DNA of 49,862 nt from Planctomycetota bacterium (GCA_016200135.1 JACQFI010000023.1:1-49862); one strand, 5' to 3'. Positions 33,951 to 42,108 are shown, numbered from the stretch's first letter. Program-made: numbers and translations. Notes: a model not told the origin generated them from the sequence alone.

Positions 33951-34047
33951 AAAACGTAAAACGTAATAAAAGCACAGGCGGTTCGTTCCAACACCTCGAA
34001 GCCATCGCACCTAAGCTTTTATTACGTTTTACGTTTTACGTTTTACG
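33951..34047. repeat. Inverted array of CGTAAAA heptamers
   Basis: A perfect 23-nt inverted repeat (33951-33973 against 34015-34037) surrounds a 41-nt GC-normal spacer. Each arm is made of CGTAAAA-type 7-nt units ending in TAATAAAAGC; the right arm has an extra unit running to about 34047. On the minus strand the array supplies the stop of the GT4 gene (CGT AAA ACG TAA, 34047-34036). A transcript could fold it into a long AU-rich hairpin between GT4 and GT9. Confidence 0.9.
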
Positions 34048-35193
34048 CAAATCCTTCGCCGCGCCCGCCTCCCGGTAAAGCCCCAGTATCCTATCGGCCA
34101 TCGCGTCCGCTGAGAAGAGCGTTCGGGCCCGCTCGCGCGCCGCCTGGCCCTGCCGCTCGCGCAACTGCGGGTTCGCCGCCAGCCGTCCGAGCGCCTCCGC
34201 CAGCGCCGCCACGTCTCCAATCGGCACGAGCGCGCCGGTCTTGCCGTCCGCGACGACCTCCGCCATGCCCCCCGCGCGCGTCACCACCGCCGGCAGCCCC
34301 GCGCCCTGCGCTTCCACCAGCGCCGTGCACAGCCCCTCGGCCTCGCTCGCGAAGACCGCCAGGTCCGCCGCGGCCCAGAGCGGGCGCAAGTCGCGCCGGA
34401 ACCCGAGGAAATGGATCTTCGAATCCAGTCCCTCGCGCTGCACCTGCTGCTTCAGCGCCTGCTCCAATTCACCCGTTCCCGCGATTGCCAGATGGACGCC
34501 CGCCGCAGGCCCATCCTTCACGCCTTTGCCTTCTTTAATTCCATGGTGCAAACGAGATACAGCCGCGATCAGGTCCACGTGGCGCTTCTCGCTGGTCAAC
34601 GCCGCCGCATGCGCCGCGAGCACCGCCTGCGGCCCGAGATGCAGCTCCGCGCGCAGCGCCTGGGCCTCGGGGCTGTCCTTCGCGAGCACCTCCGGAAAAT
34701 CGAGCCCGCTGTAGACGACCGCGACCTTCTCCGCCGCCACGCCCGCCGCGAGCACCTGCTCCTTCACGGCCTCGCTGATCGCAACGACCTTGTCCACGCG
34801 CCCGCCGTACTTCCAGCGCCCGCGCACCTTGAACGCCGTCCTCCGGTGCGCGAAGACGCTCAGCTTCTTCGCCGCGAGCGCCCGCGCGGCCAACTGTCCC
34901 GGCAGCACCGCATGGCCGTCATGGAGATGCAGGACATCCGGGCGCAGCTTTCTTAGCAGCCGTGCCAGCCGATACGTGCCCGCCGGATCGACCTCGCGCA
35001 GGCCCAGCACGTGCGTCTCGAGGCCCGCCTCATGCGCCCGTTCGTGCAATGGGGCATCTTTGGGCGCAATGATAAGCACCTTCTGGCCTCGGGACTTAAG
35101 TCCCTTGCACAGCAACAGGATCTGGTTCTCGCCGCCGCGCCACGTATGCGCGGTGGAAAGATGCACGCTGAAGCTTCTGAAACCTTCCGGCAT
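34036..35193 (-). CDS. Glycosyltransferase family 4 protein
   Basis: 385 aa from ATG 35193 (M-P-E-G-F). GT-B fold: N-terminal H-T-W-R-G-G-E-N-Q-I, then V-L-H-L-H-D-G-H-A; donor half with V-V-Y-S-G-L-D, I-A-G-T-G, F-L-G-F-R and the nucleotide-sugar motif S-E-A-E-G-L-C-T-A-L-V-E-A-Q-G-A-G-L-P (E-x7-E). It likely extends LPS core or another glycan. The final residues and the stop come from the heptamer array. It is divergent from the C39-like gene, with only 35 bp between the starts. Confidence 0.9.
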   Translation of the reverse strand: MPEGFRSFSVHLSTAHTWRGGENQILLLCKGLKSRGQKVLIIAPKDAPLHERAHEAGLETHVLGLREVDPAGTYRLARLLRKLRPDVLHLHDGHAVLPGQLAARALAAKKLSVFAHRRTAFKVRGRWKYGGRVDKVVAISEAVKEQVLAAGVAAEKVAVVYSGLDFPEVLAKDSPEAQALRAELHLGPQAVLAAHAAALTSEKRHVDLIAAVSRLHHGIKEGKGVKDGPAAGVHLAIAGTGELEQALKQQVQREGLDSKIHFLGFRRDLRPLWAAADLAVFASEAEGLCTALVEAQGAGLPAVVTRAGGMAEVVADGKTGALVPIGDVAALAEALGRLAANPQLRERQGQAARERARTLFSADAMADRILGLYREAGAAKDLRKT

Positions 35194-35228
35194 GTTTCTT
35201 GTATATAAGATTTTAGAGAACGCGTCCA

Positions 35229-36191
35229 ATGAGCGTGCAAGGCATTCTGTTTCTGGCTCTAGTGGCCGTCACCGCCGCCGCCGCGCCCTCGGGCTGGCGG
35301 GTGGGCGGCCTATCGAAGCGCGCGGCCACGTTCGCGGGCGGATGCGTCTGCCTGCTGCTCGGGGCGGGGGTCTTCCTCGACTACCACCCGGCCTTGATCC
35401 CGGAATGGCTCCTCGAACGCGTGGTCGTGCTCCTCCAGCAGAGCTGGTTCGCCCCGCCGGCGGTCTTCCTCTTCGCGCTCTCGATCCGCCAGGCCAGGGA
35501 TCGCGAACGCGGCGGAGCCGCCCCGGGGCCTTTTCGCTGGCGTCGCAAGGCCGCGCTCTTAAGCGCCATCGGCTTTATCGTCTGCGCCAACGCCGCCTAC
35601 AGCCTGCTCTCCAGTTACGGCTGGAAAGCGTGGGTGCGCGACGTCCCCGCGGTCCAGCGCGACGCCGCCGGCCGGCCCCAGGCGCGCGTCACCGCGGACA
35701 ACGTGGTCCTGCAGAGCACCGGGTACACCTGCGGCGCGTCTTCCTGCGCCACGCTCCTGCGCAAGACCGGTATCGACCCCAACGCCACCGAAGCCGAACT
35801 CGTCCCGCGCGTGCTCACCCGCCGCGGGGACGGCGCGACGGTGCTCGGCATGGCCGCGGGTCTGCGCGAATCCGCCCAGCCCGCCGGCTGGCGCGTGAAG
35901 GTCTTCGAGCCCGACTGGGATACTTTCAAGACCCTGCGCAAGCCGGTCCTCTGCTCGGTGCGTCTCTCGAACGCCATCACCCACGCCGTGGTGGTCACGG
36001 AGATCGACCCGCGCAAAGGCGTGCAGGTCGCCGACCCTCTGCGCGGCCTCTCGTGGTGGACCGAGTCCAACTTCCGCGCCCGCTTCCTCAACGACGCCGT
36101 GGTGGTCTACAAACAAGACCCCTTCGAACCCGTCGCCGCCCGCACATCCCCCCTCGACCCCTTCCGCACGCCGAAGCAAATCGTGTGGTAA
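35229..36191 (+). CDS. Membrane protein with C39-like peptidase domain
   Basis: 320 aa. Four hydrophobic segments (about residues 4-20, 34-50, 62-85 and 107-127) are followed by a C39-like papain-fold domain (about 150-305): Q-S-T-G-Y-T-C-G-A-S-S-C-A-T-L-L with the nucleophile Cys, I-T-H-A-V-V-V with the His, and V-A-D-P-L with the Asp. The oxyanion Gln is present, so it may be active. C39 domains usually cut double-glycine leaders in ABC exporters, but there is no ATPase here, so substrate and side of the membrane are unknown. Confidence 0.82.
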   Translation: MSVQGILFLALVAVTAAAAPSGWRVGGLSKRAATFAGGCVCLLLGAGVFLDYHPALIPEWLLERVVVLLQQSWFAPPAVFLFALSIRQARDRERGGAAPGPFRWRRKAALLSAIGFIVCANAAYSLLSSYGWKAWVRDVPAVQRDAAGRPQARVTADNVVLQSTGYTCGASSCATLLRKTGIDPNATEAELVPRVLTRRGDGATVLGMAAGLRESAQPAGWRVKVFEPDWDTFKTLRKPVLCSVRLSNAITHAVVVTEIDPRKGVQVADPLRGLSWWTESNFRARFLNDAVVVYKQDPFEPVAARTSPLDPFRTPKQIVW

Positions 36192-36210
36192 CTGTTCTGT
36201 TAGCGCCGCA

Positions 36211-36415
36211 GGCGCGCGCTGAAATAGCCAGGGGTGGAGTCCCGATTCATCGGGACGGAGCCCCTGGTACGCGGCCCACCCAATGGAAAAGCCCTGCAAG
36301 GGCGCGCTAAATCCTCTCGCACGCCCCGTCGCTTATCGCGCTCTTTCAGAGCTTGGAATTCCAATCGACCATCCCCAGGGGCTCCGCTTCGCCGCACCCC
36401 TGGCTACATGATCGC
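36211..36415. mobile_element. MITE-like palindromic intergenic element, copy 1 (diverged)
   Basis: About 205 bp. It starts GCGCGCTGAAATAGCCAGGGG and ends with CACCCCTGGCTA in inverted orientation. Near the left end a long palindrome is centred on TCCCGATTCATCGGGA and closed by CCAGGGG/CCCCTGG. A block AAAGCCCTGCAAGGGCGCGCTAA follows in two parts. The same pieces occur in the copy at 44948-45196. It lies between the C39-like gene and the accessory island and contains no gene. Confidence 0.8.
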
Positions 36416-36446
36416 GGCCTTTCAGGCCCTAATGATGCATTTTGGC

Positions 36447-36485
36447 GGGTGGCCCACACGAAGCGTAGATTTGTGTGGGCCACCC
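36447..36485. repeat. 13-bp perfect hairpin (GTGGCCCACA family), left copy
   Basis: GGGTGGCCCACAC (36447-36459) pairs with GTGTGGGCCACCC (36473-36485). A diverged copy with the same left arm is at 37751-37782. The two bracket the toxin-antitoxin-like pair and the 144-aa gene. There is no T-run on either side. Nothing else is seen from 36416 to 36521. Confidence 0.75.
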
Positions 36486-36521
36486 TCGCGAGCGTGAGCG
36501 GCGAACAACGCCGCCAGCCAT

Positions 36522-36860
36522 TCATATAGATTCGCCCCACCATTCCTCAAAGCGTTTTCTCAGGTCCCCTTGAAGTACGCCTCGAGGGCTGCCCTTTCCC
36601 TCCAATTGATACAACGGAATGATGGGCGAGACTCTTACGGCGTATGTGGAATGGTCGAGTTTGGTGGCGTCGAAATCTTCGTGATTTTCGTCAAGCATGA
36701 AATGCTCGCTTGCATCGTACAGGTCCATGCTTGAGGACAAAAGATTTACTTGAACGCCCTTTTTGTCCATGCCGATTACGATGCAGAAATGGCCGTGCTG
36801 GCTTCTGCCCAGACGATAAACTTCGGCTGGGAGATGATAAATATCGCCGGGTTTGGGCAT
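36522..36860 (-). CDS. Possible toxin-like small protein (PemK/MazF-like layout)
   Basis: 112 aa. It begins P-K-P-G-D-I-Y-H-L and continues with H-F-C-I-V-I-G-M, which resembles the G-D-I-x...H-x-x-V-I start of PemK/MazF-type proteins, but the rest does not match a family I can name. It is soluble and acidic in the middle. It starts 6 bp after the stop of a 66-aa partner gene. AT-richer composition and repeat-flanked position suggest acquisition. I treat the toxin call as tentative. Confidence 0.6.
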   Translation of the reverse strand: MPKPGDIYHLPAEVYRLGRSQHGHFCIVIGMDKKGVQVNLLSSSMDLYDASEHFMLDENHEDFDATKLDHSTYAVRVSPIIPLYQLEGKGSPRGVLQGDLRKRFEEWWGESI

Positions 36861-36866
36861 GGATCG

Positions 36867-37067
36867 TTATTCAGGCAGACAGACGTTTTCCCGCTTGAGC
36901 AGCGCTTCTATATCTTCGATCCTGTAGGCAGGAATCCCCTTGGGGGACTTACTAATTGGAGTTAGATGTTTCGCCAGGAACTTCTCGGCTTCAGCCCAAC
37001 TCTTGAATACGGTTGGCTTCCGATGTGCTCCGCTCTGGCTTGGCTTGCTTGGTGCTTGGGTTGACAT
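36867..37067 (-). CDS. Possible antitoxin-like small protein
   Basis: 66 aa from ATG 37067. A Ser/Thr/Lys-rich N-terminal tail leads into F-K-S-W-A-E-A-E-K-F-L-A-K-H and Y-R-I-E-D-I-E-A-L-L-K-R, a short helical domain. Size, order (small gene first, partner 6 bp later) and a palindrome upstream fit a toxin-antitoxin module, though I cannot name the family. GAGAA is a weak ribosome site. Confidence 0.5.
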   Translation of the reverse strand: MSTQAPSKPSQSGAHRKPTVFKSWAEAEKFLAKHLTPISKSPKGIPAYRIEDIEALLKRENVCLPE

Positions 37068-37159
37068 CGGTGTTCTCGCAGTTCGACCGCCAATAAAAGG
37101 GATATCCGCTAGAGAATCCCACATCTTACAATTAATTATCGAATCTTTCCCTGGCGCAG

Positions 37160-37178
37160 TCAACCACAATGTGGTTGA
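37160..37178. promoter_or_regulatory. Palindromic operator candidate between divergent genes
   Basis: TCAACCACA and TGTGGTTGA form a perfect 9-bp inverted repeat around one A. GCGC flanks it on both sides at slightly different spacing. It lies about 92 bp upstream of the antitoxin-like gene and 110 bp upstream of the divergent 144-aa gene, as expected for an autoregulatory site. Confidence 0.5.
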
Positions 37179-37287
37179 GCGCCACGCTGAAAATTCTTGG
37201 CGTTTGAGCCGGTCAAAGTTATGTTTCCATCCGATCTGACAGACCTTACGTATGCGGTCGAATATATGTTAAGGGGGTAAAAATCCC

Positions 37288-37722
37288 ATGGCCGAAGTCG
37301 CTTATTGGGAAAAACTTTTCGTTGAGGCGTACATCGTCAAGTCGAAGCGCGAACGTTATCTAGCATTTCTGAAGGGGCGCAAGCACCGCAAGAAAATACT
37401 AGAACGCCTTAATCACTCCCTTGACTACGATGAATCGAAAGCGTGCCTGCTCGACGCGCCTTATCGAGCGGTCGATTCACTTATATCCCTCTTGCGACGC
37501 CACTACGTAGCAGACACTTGTTACCTAGTGGCCGACGGCAACAGATTCGATGGCCGCGAACTTCGTCTTGAACTTGCAGTTCCAGAATTGTTACAGAACA
37601 GTTGGGGTGCGTTGATTATTTGTCCGCTACAAGGTAAACAGCTTTTGGGGACGCCGATCGCTGTCTACAAGGAAGAGGATCCGGGAGATGTCATTCTTCT
37701 GTCTGGCGGCAGCGCCAGATAA
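37288..37722 (+). CDS. Hypothetical protein, accessory island
   Basis: 144 aa. AAGGGGGT precedes the ATG at 9 nt. The N-terminal third is basic and helical (K-S-K-R-E-R-Y-L-A-F-L-K-G-R-K-H-R-K-K), followed by a mixed region with L-D-A-P-Y-R-A-V-D-S-L and a beta-rich C-terminal part with W-G-A-L-I-I-C-P-L-Q-G. No family recognised. The AT-richer codon use differs from the core genes. It is divergent from the toxin-antitoxin-like pair and may share its operator. Confidence 0.65.
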   Translation: MAEVAYWEKLFVEAYIVKSKRERYLAFLKGRKHRKKILERLNHSLDYDESKACLLDAPYRAVDSLISLLRRHYVADTCYLVADGNRFDGRELRLELAVPELLQNSWGALIICPLQGKQLLGTPIAVYKEEDPGDVILLSGGSAR

Positions 37723-37750
37723 GAACGCTCTTATTTCCTGTCAATCTGCA

Positions 37751-37782
37751 GGTGGCCCACAAAATCGTTGAATTGTGTGGGA
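37751..37782. repeat. GTGGCCCACA-family hairpin, right copy (diverged)
   Basis: GGTGGCCCACA followed 13 nt later by TTGTGTGGG. It shares the left arm and half the right arm of the hairpin at 36447-36485 and closes the island on the right. Confidence 0.6.
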
Positions 37783-37813
37783 AGCGCGGACAAATACAGG
37801 ATAGGTATTCTTT

Positions 37814-38140
37814 ATGGCCACTACCGCATGGGTTTGTTTTGATTGCCGGGTAGCTCTTCGGCGCCCATGCGGATATTATAGAAGAGAAGTGCTTTGTACT
37901 CTATGCCGTCAGCCATGCATTAATATCAGCTACAAAATCCCCATTCCTCCAAAGCAGAAGAAGCGCCAGTGGGCGGCACTCTTTGAGCAGTTGATGCGCC
38001 AAAAGCGAGAGCAAATTGTATCTACTCAGCAGGCTAAAATGCGTCGCAAGCGTGCGCTGATTCAAGAGATTGCTCGCTTGGAGTCCATGCCAGCCAATGA
38101 AGGGCGCAAGAAAGCCATTCGTTTGTTGCACAAAAACTAG
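37814..38140 (+). CDS. Small zinc-finger-like hypothetical protein
   Basis: 108 aa, AGG 9 nt upstream of the ATG. The first third has cysteine pairs C-F-D-C (residues 8-11) and C-T-L-C-R-Q-P-C (about 27-34), a plausible zinc ribbon. The remainder is a basic helical stretch (Q-L-M-R-Q-K-R-E-Q, then K-M-R-R-K-R-A-L-I-Q-E) that could be a coiled coil or bind nucleic acid. Family unknown. Composition is AT-richer than the core genome. Confidence 0.6.
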   Translation: MATTAWVCFDCRVALRRPCGYYRREVLCTLCRQPCINISYKIPIPPKQKKRQWAALFEQLMRQKREQIVSTQQAKMRRKRALIQEIARLESMPANEGRKKAIRLLHKN

Positions 38141-38212
38141 AGCGCGAATAAATCGAACGAGGCTGGCGGCGTGCGCCTCGGACCAGCGTCGTTCCGGGCC
38201 GATAGTCATTGT

Positions 38213-38240
38213 CGCGGACCAGATACGGCCCTGGTCCGCG
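38213..38240. repeat. 10-bp hairpin downstream of the alcohol dehydrogenase
   Basis: CGCGGACCAG and CTGGTCCGCG pair around an 8-nt loop, 20 bp past the dehydrogenase stop. No T-run follows on the minus strand. It could act as a terminator or 3'-end stabiliser. Confidence 0.5.
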
Positions 38241-38259
38241 GCACCCGCTTGCAACCTCC

Positions 38260-39309
38260 CTACTTCTTCAGCGTCTTCATATCGATCACAAACCGGTACT
38301 TCACGTCGCTCTTCAAGAGCCGCTCGAAAGCCGCGTTGATCTCCTGCATCCGGATCGTCTCGATGTCGCTTACGATCCCGCGCGCGCCGCAGAAATCGAG
38401 CATCTCCTGCGTCTCCTGAATCCCGCCGATCAGCGAGCCCGAGAAACTCCCGCGCTTGCCGATCAACTGGAAGCCCGTTACGGAGATCGGTTCGGGCGGC
38501 GCGCCCACCAGCGTGAGCGTCCCGTCGCGCTTCAGCAGCGCCAGGTACGCGTTGATGTCGTGGTTCGCCGCGACCGTGTCGAGAATGAAGTCGAAGCGCC
38601 CGGCCTGCGCTTTCATCTCGTCCGCGTTCTTCGAGACCACCGCCTCATGCGCGCCGAGCCGCAGCGCGTCGGCCTTCTTGCCCGGCGACGTGGTGAAGAC
38701 GACGACCTCGGCCCCGAACGCCGCCGCGAACTTCACGCCCATGTGCCCAAGTCCCCCCAGGCCCACGACGCCCACGCGCTGTCCTTCGCCGACTTTCCAG
38801 TGGCGCAGCGGCGAGTACGTCGTGATGCCCGCGCAGAGCAGCGGCGCGGTCGCCGCGAGGTCCAGCTTTTCCGGAACCTTCAGCACGAACGCCTCGTCCA
38901 CCACGATGCGTTCGGAATACCCGCCGTACGTAAGCCCGCCCGAGTGCTTGTCCGGGCTGTTGTACGTAAAGATCGAGGTCTTCTCGCAATACTGTTCCAT
39001 CCCGTCCTTGCAGTTGCGGCACGCGCGGCACGAATCGACCATGCAGCCCACCGCCGCCGCGTCGCCAATCTTGACCTTCTTCACGCCGCCGCCCGTCTTC
39101 ACCACGCGCCCGACGATCTCGTGCCCCGGCACGATCGGATAGTTTGAACCCTTCCAGTCGTTGCGGACCTGATGCAGGTCCGTGTGGCAGACCCCGCAGA
39201 AGAGAATCTCGATCTGCACGTCCAGCGCCCCCGGCTCGCGCCGCTCAAACGCGAACTCCCCCAACGCCGCCGTCGCACTCTTCGCCGCATATCCCAAGGT
39301 CTTGATCAT
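38260..39309 (-). CDS. Zinc-dependent alcohol dehydrogenase (cinnamyl-alcohol/YahK type)
   Basis: 349 aa, ATG 39309 after AGGAG. NADP-type medium-chain dehydrogenase reducing aldehydes. Catalytic zinc ligands lie in C-G-V-C-H-T-D and G-H-E-I-V-G; the structural zinc site is C-x2-C-x2-C-x7-C (C-R-A-C-R-N-C ... Y-C). The Rossmann motif is G-L-G-G-L-G-H-M. The N-S-P-D-K-H-S-G-G-L-T-Y-G-G-Y segment is typical of the YahK/CAD branch. It is monocistronic by spacing. Confidence 0.93.
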   Translation of the reverse strand: MIKTLGYAAKSATAALGEFAFERREPGALDVQIEILFCGVCHTDLHQVRNDWKGSNYPIVPGHEIVGRVVKTGGGVKKVKIGDAAAVGCMVDSCRACRNCKDGMEQYCEKTSIFTYNSPDKHSGGLTYGGYSERIVVDEAFVLKVPEKLDLAATAPLLCAGITTYSPLRHWKVGEGQRVGVVGLGGLGHMGVKFAAAFGAEVVVFTTSPGKKADALRLGAHEAVVSKNADEMKAQAGRFDFILDTVAANHDINAYLALLKRDGTLTLVGAPPEPISVTGFQLIGKRGSFSGSLIGGIQETQEMLDFCGARGIVSDIETIRMQEINAAFERLLKSDVKYRFVIDMKTLKK

Positions 39310-39350
39310 GTTTGTCTCCTAGATGTATGGTGCGTTTGGCCGTTCAGTTA

Positions 39351-39389
39351 AATCCAAAATCGGCAATCCAAAATCCAAAATCCAAAATG
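39351..39389. repeat. ATCCAAA heptamer array
   Basis: Five 7-nt units of ATCCAAA (one degenerate, ATCGGCA) in tandem, ending 2 bp before the stop of the GH16 gene. A related array (ATCCAAA, ATCTAAA, ATCGAAA, ATCCAGA) lies at 45305-45338. It fills the gap between the dehydrogenase and GH16 genes. Confidence 0.85.
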
Positions 39390-39391
39390 AT

Positions 39392-40744
39392 TTACTGCTC
39401 TTTCTTCTTCCCCGCCCAAACCTTCACATAATCGAAGTACATATGCTTCGGCAGATTCGGATCGAAGTTCACGTCGAATTTGTCGCCGTTCTTGTCCCAG
39501 CCGCCGGTCTGTCCGGAGAGCAGCAGGAACGACGGCGCAGAGCAGACGCGCGCGTCGGCGTAGGTCCACGTGTTCTTGCCGTTCACGTAGAACTCCAGCT
39601 TCCCCTCGGTCCAGTAGAGCCCGATCGTGGTCCACGTGTTCAAATCGCCGATCTCGCTCACCTGTTTGCCGGTGCTCTTATGCTGTTTCTCGTAGCCGTC
39701 CCAGTGCAGCGCGTGGCTCAGTTTCCCCGGGCCCCAGATGCCGAGCGTCTCGAGAATATCGATCTCCATGCCCTTCTCGAAGGTGCTCACGACGTAGCTG
39801 TAGCCGTCGAACAGCGCGAGTTCCTTCTCGGCGCCGAAGTTCTCGTCCGGCTTCGCGGCGTATACGTAGGCGTCCTCCGCCGCGAGCACCGCCTTGCCGT
39901 CCAGCTCCAGCCGCGGCCGGTCGGCCTCGTCGGCTTCGGAACTATAAAAGGAGAACGCCTTCGACTGCTGTTGCACATCCGCGAGCACGAACGTGGCCTT
40001 CTTGTCGCCCGCGCTCTGCTCCTGGACGAACTTCGTGACGTCCGCTTCGACCCACGCGCCGGCCTCGGCCTTGGTCTTCACCTGCGCGAGGAAGATCGCG
40101 TCGAAGACCGGCTTGTTCTTCCACGTCAGCTTCGCCTGGTCCCACGAATCGTCGAGGCTCCGATACACGTCGAACCAGTAGCTCGCGTTCGCGGGCGCGG
40201 CCTTCACCTTCAGCTTGAGCACCGCCTTCGTCGGCTTCTCGGCCGCCGCGAGGTCGAACTTGAGATACGCCCACTTCATCTCGTTCAGCTTGTCGGTGCC
40301 TTTCAGCACCGGCATGGTCCAGAAGGCCGGCCAGCAGCCGCGCTGGACGTCGTACTTCATGCGCGTCTCGATGTACCCGAACGCCTGGTGGAAGCGCTTG
40401 TACGTGGTCACTTCGCCCGTGCCGTACGCCGTCTGCCGGTTGCCGAAGGTGAACGGCGCTTTCTTCTTGTCCCACGTAAAGACCAGCGCGCCGTTCTCCA
40501 CCTTCATGTTCTCAGGGTGCGGCTGCGCGCCGCCGTTGATCGCGTCCCAATGCTGCGCGATCTTCCACTTGGTGCTATCGAGGATCGGCCCGTCGAAGTT
40601 GTCCTCGAACGTCGCCTCCCACGTGCCCTCCAGCGGCGGCTTGTCCGGCGCTTTGATCGTTCCGCCGTTGGCTTCGCCGGCGGCCACCGAAGCGATCGTC
40701 AGAAACATGCCCAAGGCGTATTGAATTACTGATCGGCTTGCCAT
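39392..40744 (-). CDS. Secreted GH16 glycoside hydrolase with inserted DNRLRE-like domain
   Basis: 450 aa, ATG 40744 after AAGGAG. A signal peptide covers about residues 1-23. GH16 sequence runs from about 40 to 147 (F-E-D-N-F-D-G at 46-52; C-W-P-A-F-W-T-M-P) and resumes with the catalytic E-I-D-I-L-E at 327-332, then H-W-D-G and the C-terminal strands (F-D-Y-V-K-V-W). Between them, residues about 150-318 match a DNRLRE domain, but its N-terminal signature D-A-Y-V...N-F-G (291-304) comes after its K-F-D-L (162-165), D-D-S-W and P-R-L-E-L parts. Beta-glucan or galactan cleavage outside the cell is likely; substrate unknown. Confidence 0.9.
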   Translation of the reverse strand: MASRSVIQYALGMFLTIASVAAGEANGGTIKAPDKPPLEGTWEATFEDNFDGPILDSTKWKIAQHWDAINGGAQPHPENMKVENGALVFTWDKKKAPFTFGNRQTAYGTGEVTTYKRFHQAFGYIETRMKYDVQRGCWPAFWTMPVLKGTDKLNEMKWAYLKFDLAAAEKPTKAVLKLKVKAAPANASYWFDVYRSLDDSWDQAKLTWKNKPVFDAIFLAQVKTKAEAGAWVEADVTKFVQEQSAGDKKATFVLADVQQQSKAFSFYSSEADEADRPRLELDGKAVLAAEDAYVYAAKPDENFGAEKELALFDGYSYVVSTFEKGMEIDILETLGIWGPGKLSHALHWDGYEKQHKSTGKQVSEIGDLNTWTTIGLYWTEGKLEFYVNGKNTWTYADARVCSAPSFLLLSGQTGGWDKNGDKFDVNFDPNLPKHMYFDYVKVWAGKKKEQ

Positions 40745-40769
40745 TCCTGCTCCTTCTTAAAAAGAAGTT

Positions 40770-40838
40770 CTTGGCGTCTTGGCGGCTGAAGCAGTTCAAT
40801 CGTCAATCGTCAATCGTGAATCGACAATCGTCAATCGC
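40770..40838. repeat. Intergenic GGCGTCTT half-element and TCAATCG heptamer array
   Basis: CTTGGCGTCTTGGCGGC (40770-40786) matches one arm of the inverted array at 43358-43437. Next, six TCAATCG-type heptamers (two with one change) run from 40796 to 40838. The array is in frame with, and without a stop before, the KAS gene that follows. Confidence 0.85.
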
Positions 40839-40854
40839 CGATTACCTTACGCGC

Positions 40855-42093
40855 ATGCCCACGCCCCGCGTGCTCGTCACCGGACTCGGCGCCGTCTCCC
40901 CGCACGGGGAAGGCGTGGCCAAACTCTGGGATGGGTTGCTCTCCGGCCGCCAGGGCTTCTCGACCATCTCGCTCTTCGACGCCGCGCCCTTTCGCAACGC
41001 GCTCGCGGGCGAAGTGAAAGGCTACCCCGTGCTGCCCGGCGGGCGACCGCGCGCCTTCCGCATGCTCCAGCACGCCTGCTCCGAAGCCTTCCGCGACGCG
41101 CTGGGCCTGGCCGAGCACGCTGCCGACGGCGAGATCGCCGCGGGGCTGATGAAACAGTTTGTGCTGAAGGGCTCCGCCGTCGTCACCGGGACGAACTTCG
41201 GCGGCATGTCCGCGGCCGAACGCGCGCTGGTCCAAGGCGAGACCGACGCCACCGAGGCCAGCCTCAGCGAGTACCTCTTCGGCGCGGCGAGCGAAGGCGT
41301 CGCGTCCACGTTCGGGCTCACCGGCCCGCGCCTGAACCTCTCGCTCTCCTGCGCCTCCGGCTCCGCGAGCCTCGGCGTCGCGTTCGACCTCGTGCGCCGC
41401 GGGCGCGTGCAGGCTGCGCTCGCCTGCGGCTACGACGAACTCTCGCTCTTCATCTATGCGGGCCTCTCGGCCTTGCGCGCGATCACCCCCGATACCATCC
41501 GGCCCTTCGATAAGCGCCGCCAGGGCACGCTCTTCTCCGAAGGCGCGGGCGCGATACTGATCGAGAACGCCGACTCCGCGCGCCGCCGCAAGGCCCCCAA
41601 GATTTACGCGGAGATCGTCGGCCGCGCGACGAACAACGACGCCTACCACATGACCGCGCCCGAGCAGGAAGCGCAGGGCATCCAGGCGCTCATGGGCGCG
41701 GCGCTCACCGATGCCGGCATCGGCCCGAGCAAGATCGACCACATCAACCTGCACGCCACGGGCACGCCGTACAACGACAAGATCGAGACCAAAGCGGTGC
41801 TCGGCGTCTTCGGCGAACGCGGCGCGGAGATCCCCGTGTGCTCCGTCAAGAGTTCCATCGGGCATACGATGGGCGCGGCGGGCGTGCTCGAATCCATCGC
41901 CGCCGTGCTCACGATCCGCGACGGCGCGATCCCGCCCGTCCTGGGCCTCGACCCCGGCCAGCAGGACCCCGAATGCGCACTGCGCCCCGTCACCGGCCAG
42001 CCGCTGAAAGGCGTCTTCCGCACGGTCTTGAAAACGTCCTATGGCTTCGGCGGCACCAACGCCGCGGTCGTCTTCGCGCAGGCGGAGACCTAA
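40855..42093 (+). CDS. fabF: Beta-ketoacyl-ACP synthase II-type enzyme
   Basis: 412 aa from ATG 40855, where homology starts ([14 protein letters not shown]); no good ribosome site is seen. It condenses malonyl-ACP with acyl-ACP. The Cys-His-His triad is in [20 protein letters not shown] and [11 protein letters not shown]; the end reads S-Y-G-F-G-G-T-N-A. No ACP, FabG or other fatty-acid gene is adjacent, so it may serve fatty-acid or specialised lipid synthesis. The symbol is the closest family name. Confidence 0.88.
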   Translation: MPTPRVLVTGLGAVSPHGEGVAKLWDGLLSGRQGFSTISLFDAAPFRNALAGEVKGYPVLPGGRPRAFRMLQHACSEAFRDALGLAEHAADGEIAAGLMKQFVLKGSAVVTGTNFGGMSAAERALVQGETDATEASLSEYLFGAASEGVASTFGLTGPRLNLSLSCASGSASLGVAFDLVRRGRVQAALACGYDELSLFIYAGLSALRAITPDTIRPFDKRRQGTLFSEGAGAILIENADSARRRKAPKIYAEIVGRATNNDAYHMTAPEQEAQGIQALMGAALTDAGIGPSKIDHINLHATGTPYNDKIETKAVLGVFGERGAEIPVCSVKSSIGHTMGAAGVLESIAAVLTIRDGAIPPVLGLDPGQQDPECALRPVTGQPLKGVFRTVLKTSYGFGGTNAAVVFAQAET

Positions 42094-42108
42094 CGGCGCA
42101 TTCGTGGC

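Noticed and set aside
36522..37067. Firm assignment as MazEF
   Set aside because: Only the first ~25 residues of the larger protein resemble PemK/MazF; the partner matches no known antitoxin.
39351..40838. Short tandem arrays as a CRISPR array
   Set aside because: Units are 7-9 nt with no spacers of constant length and no cas genes.
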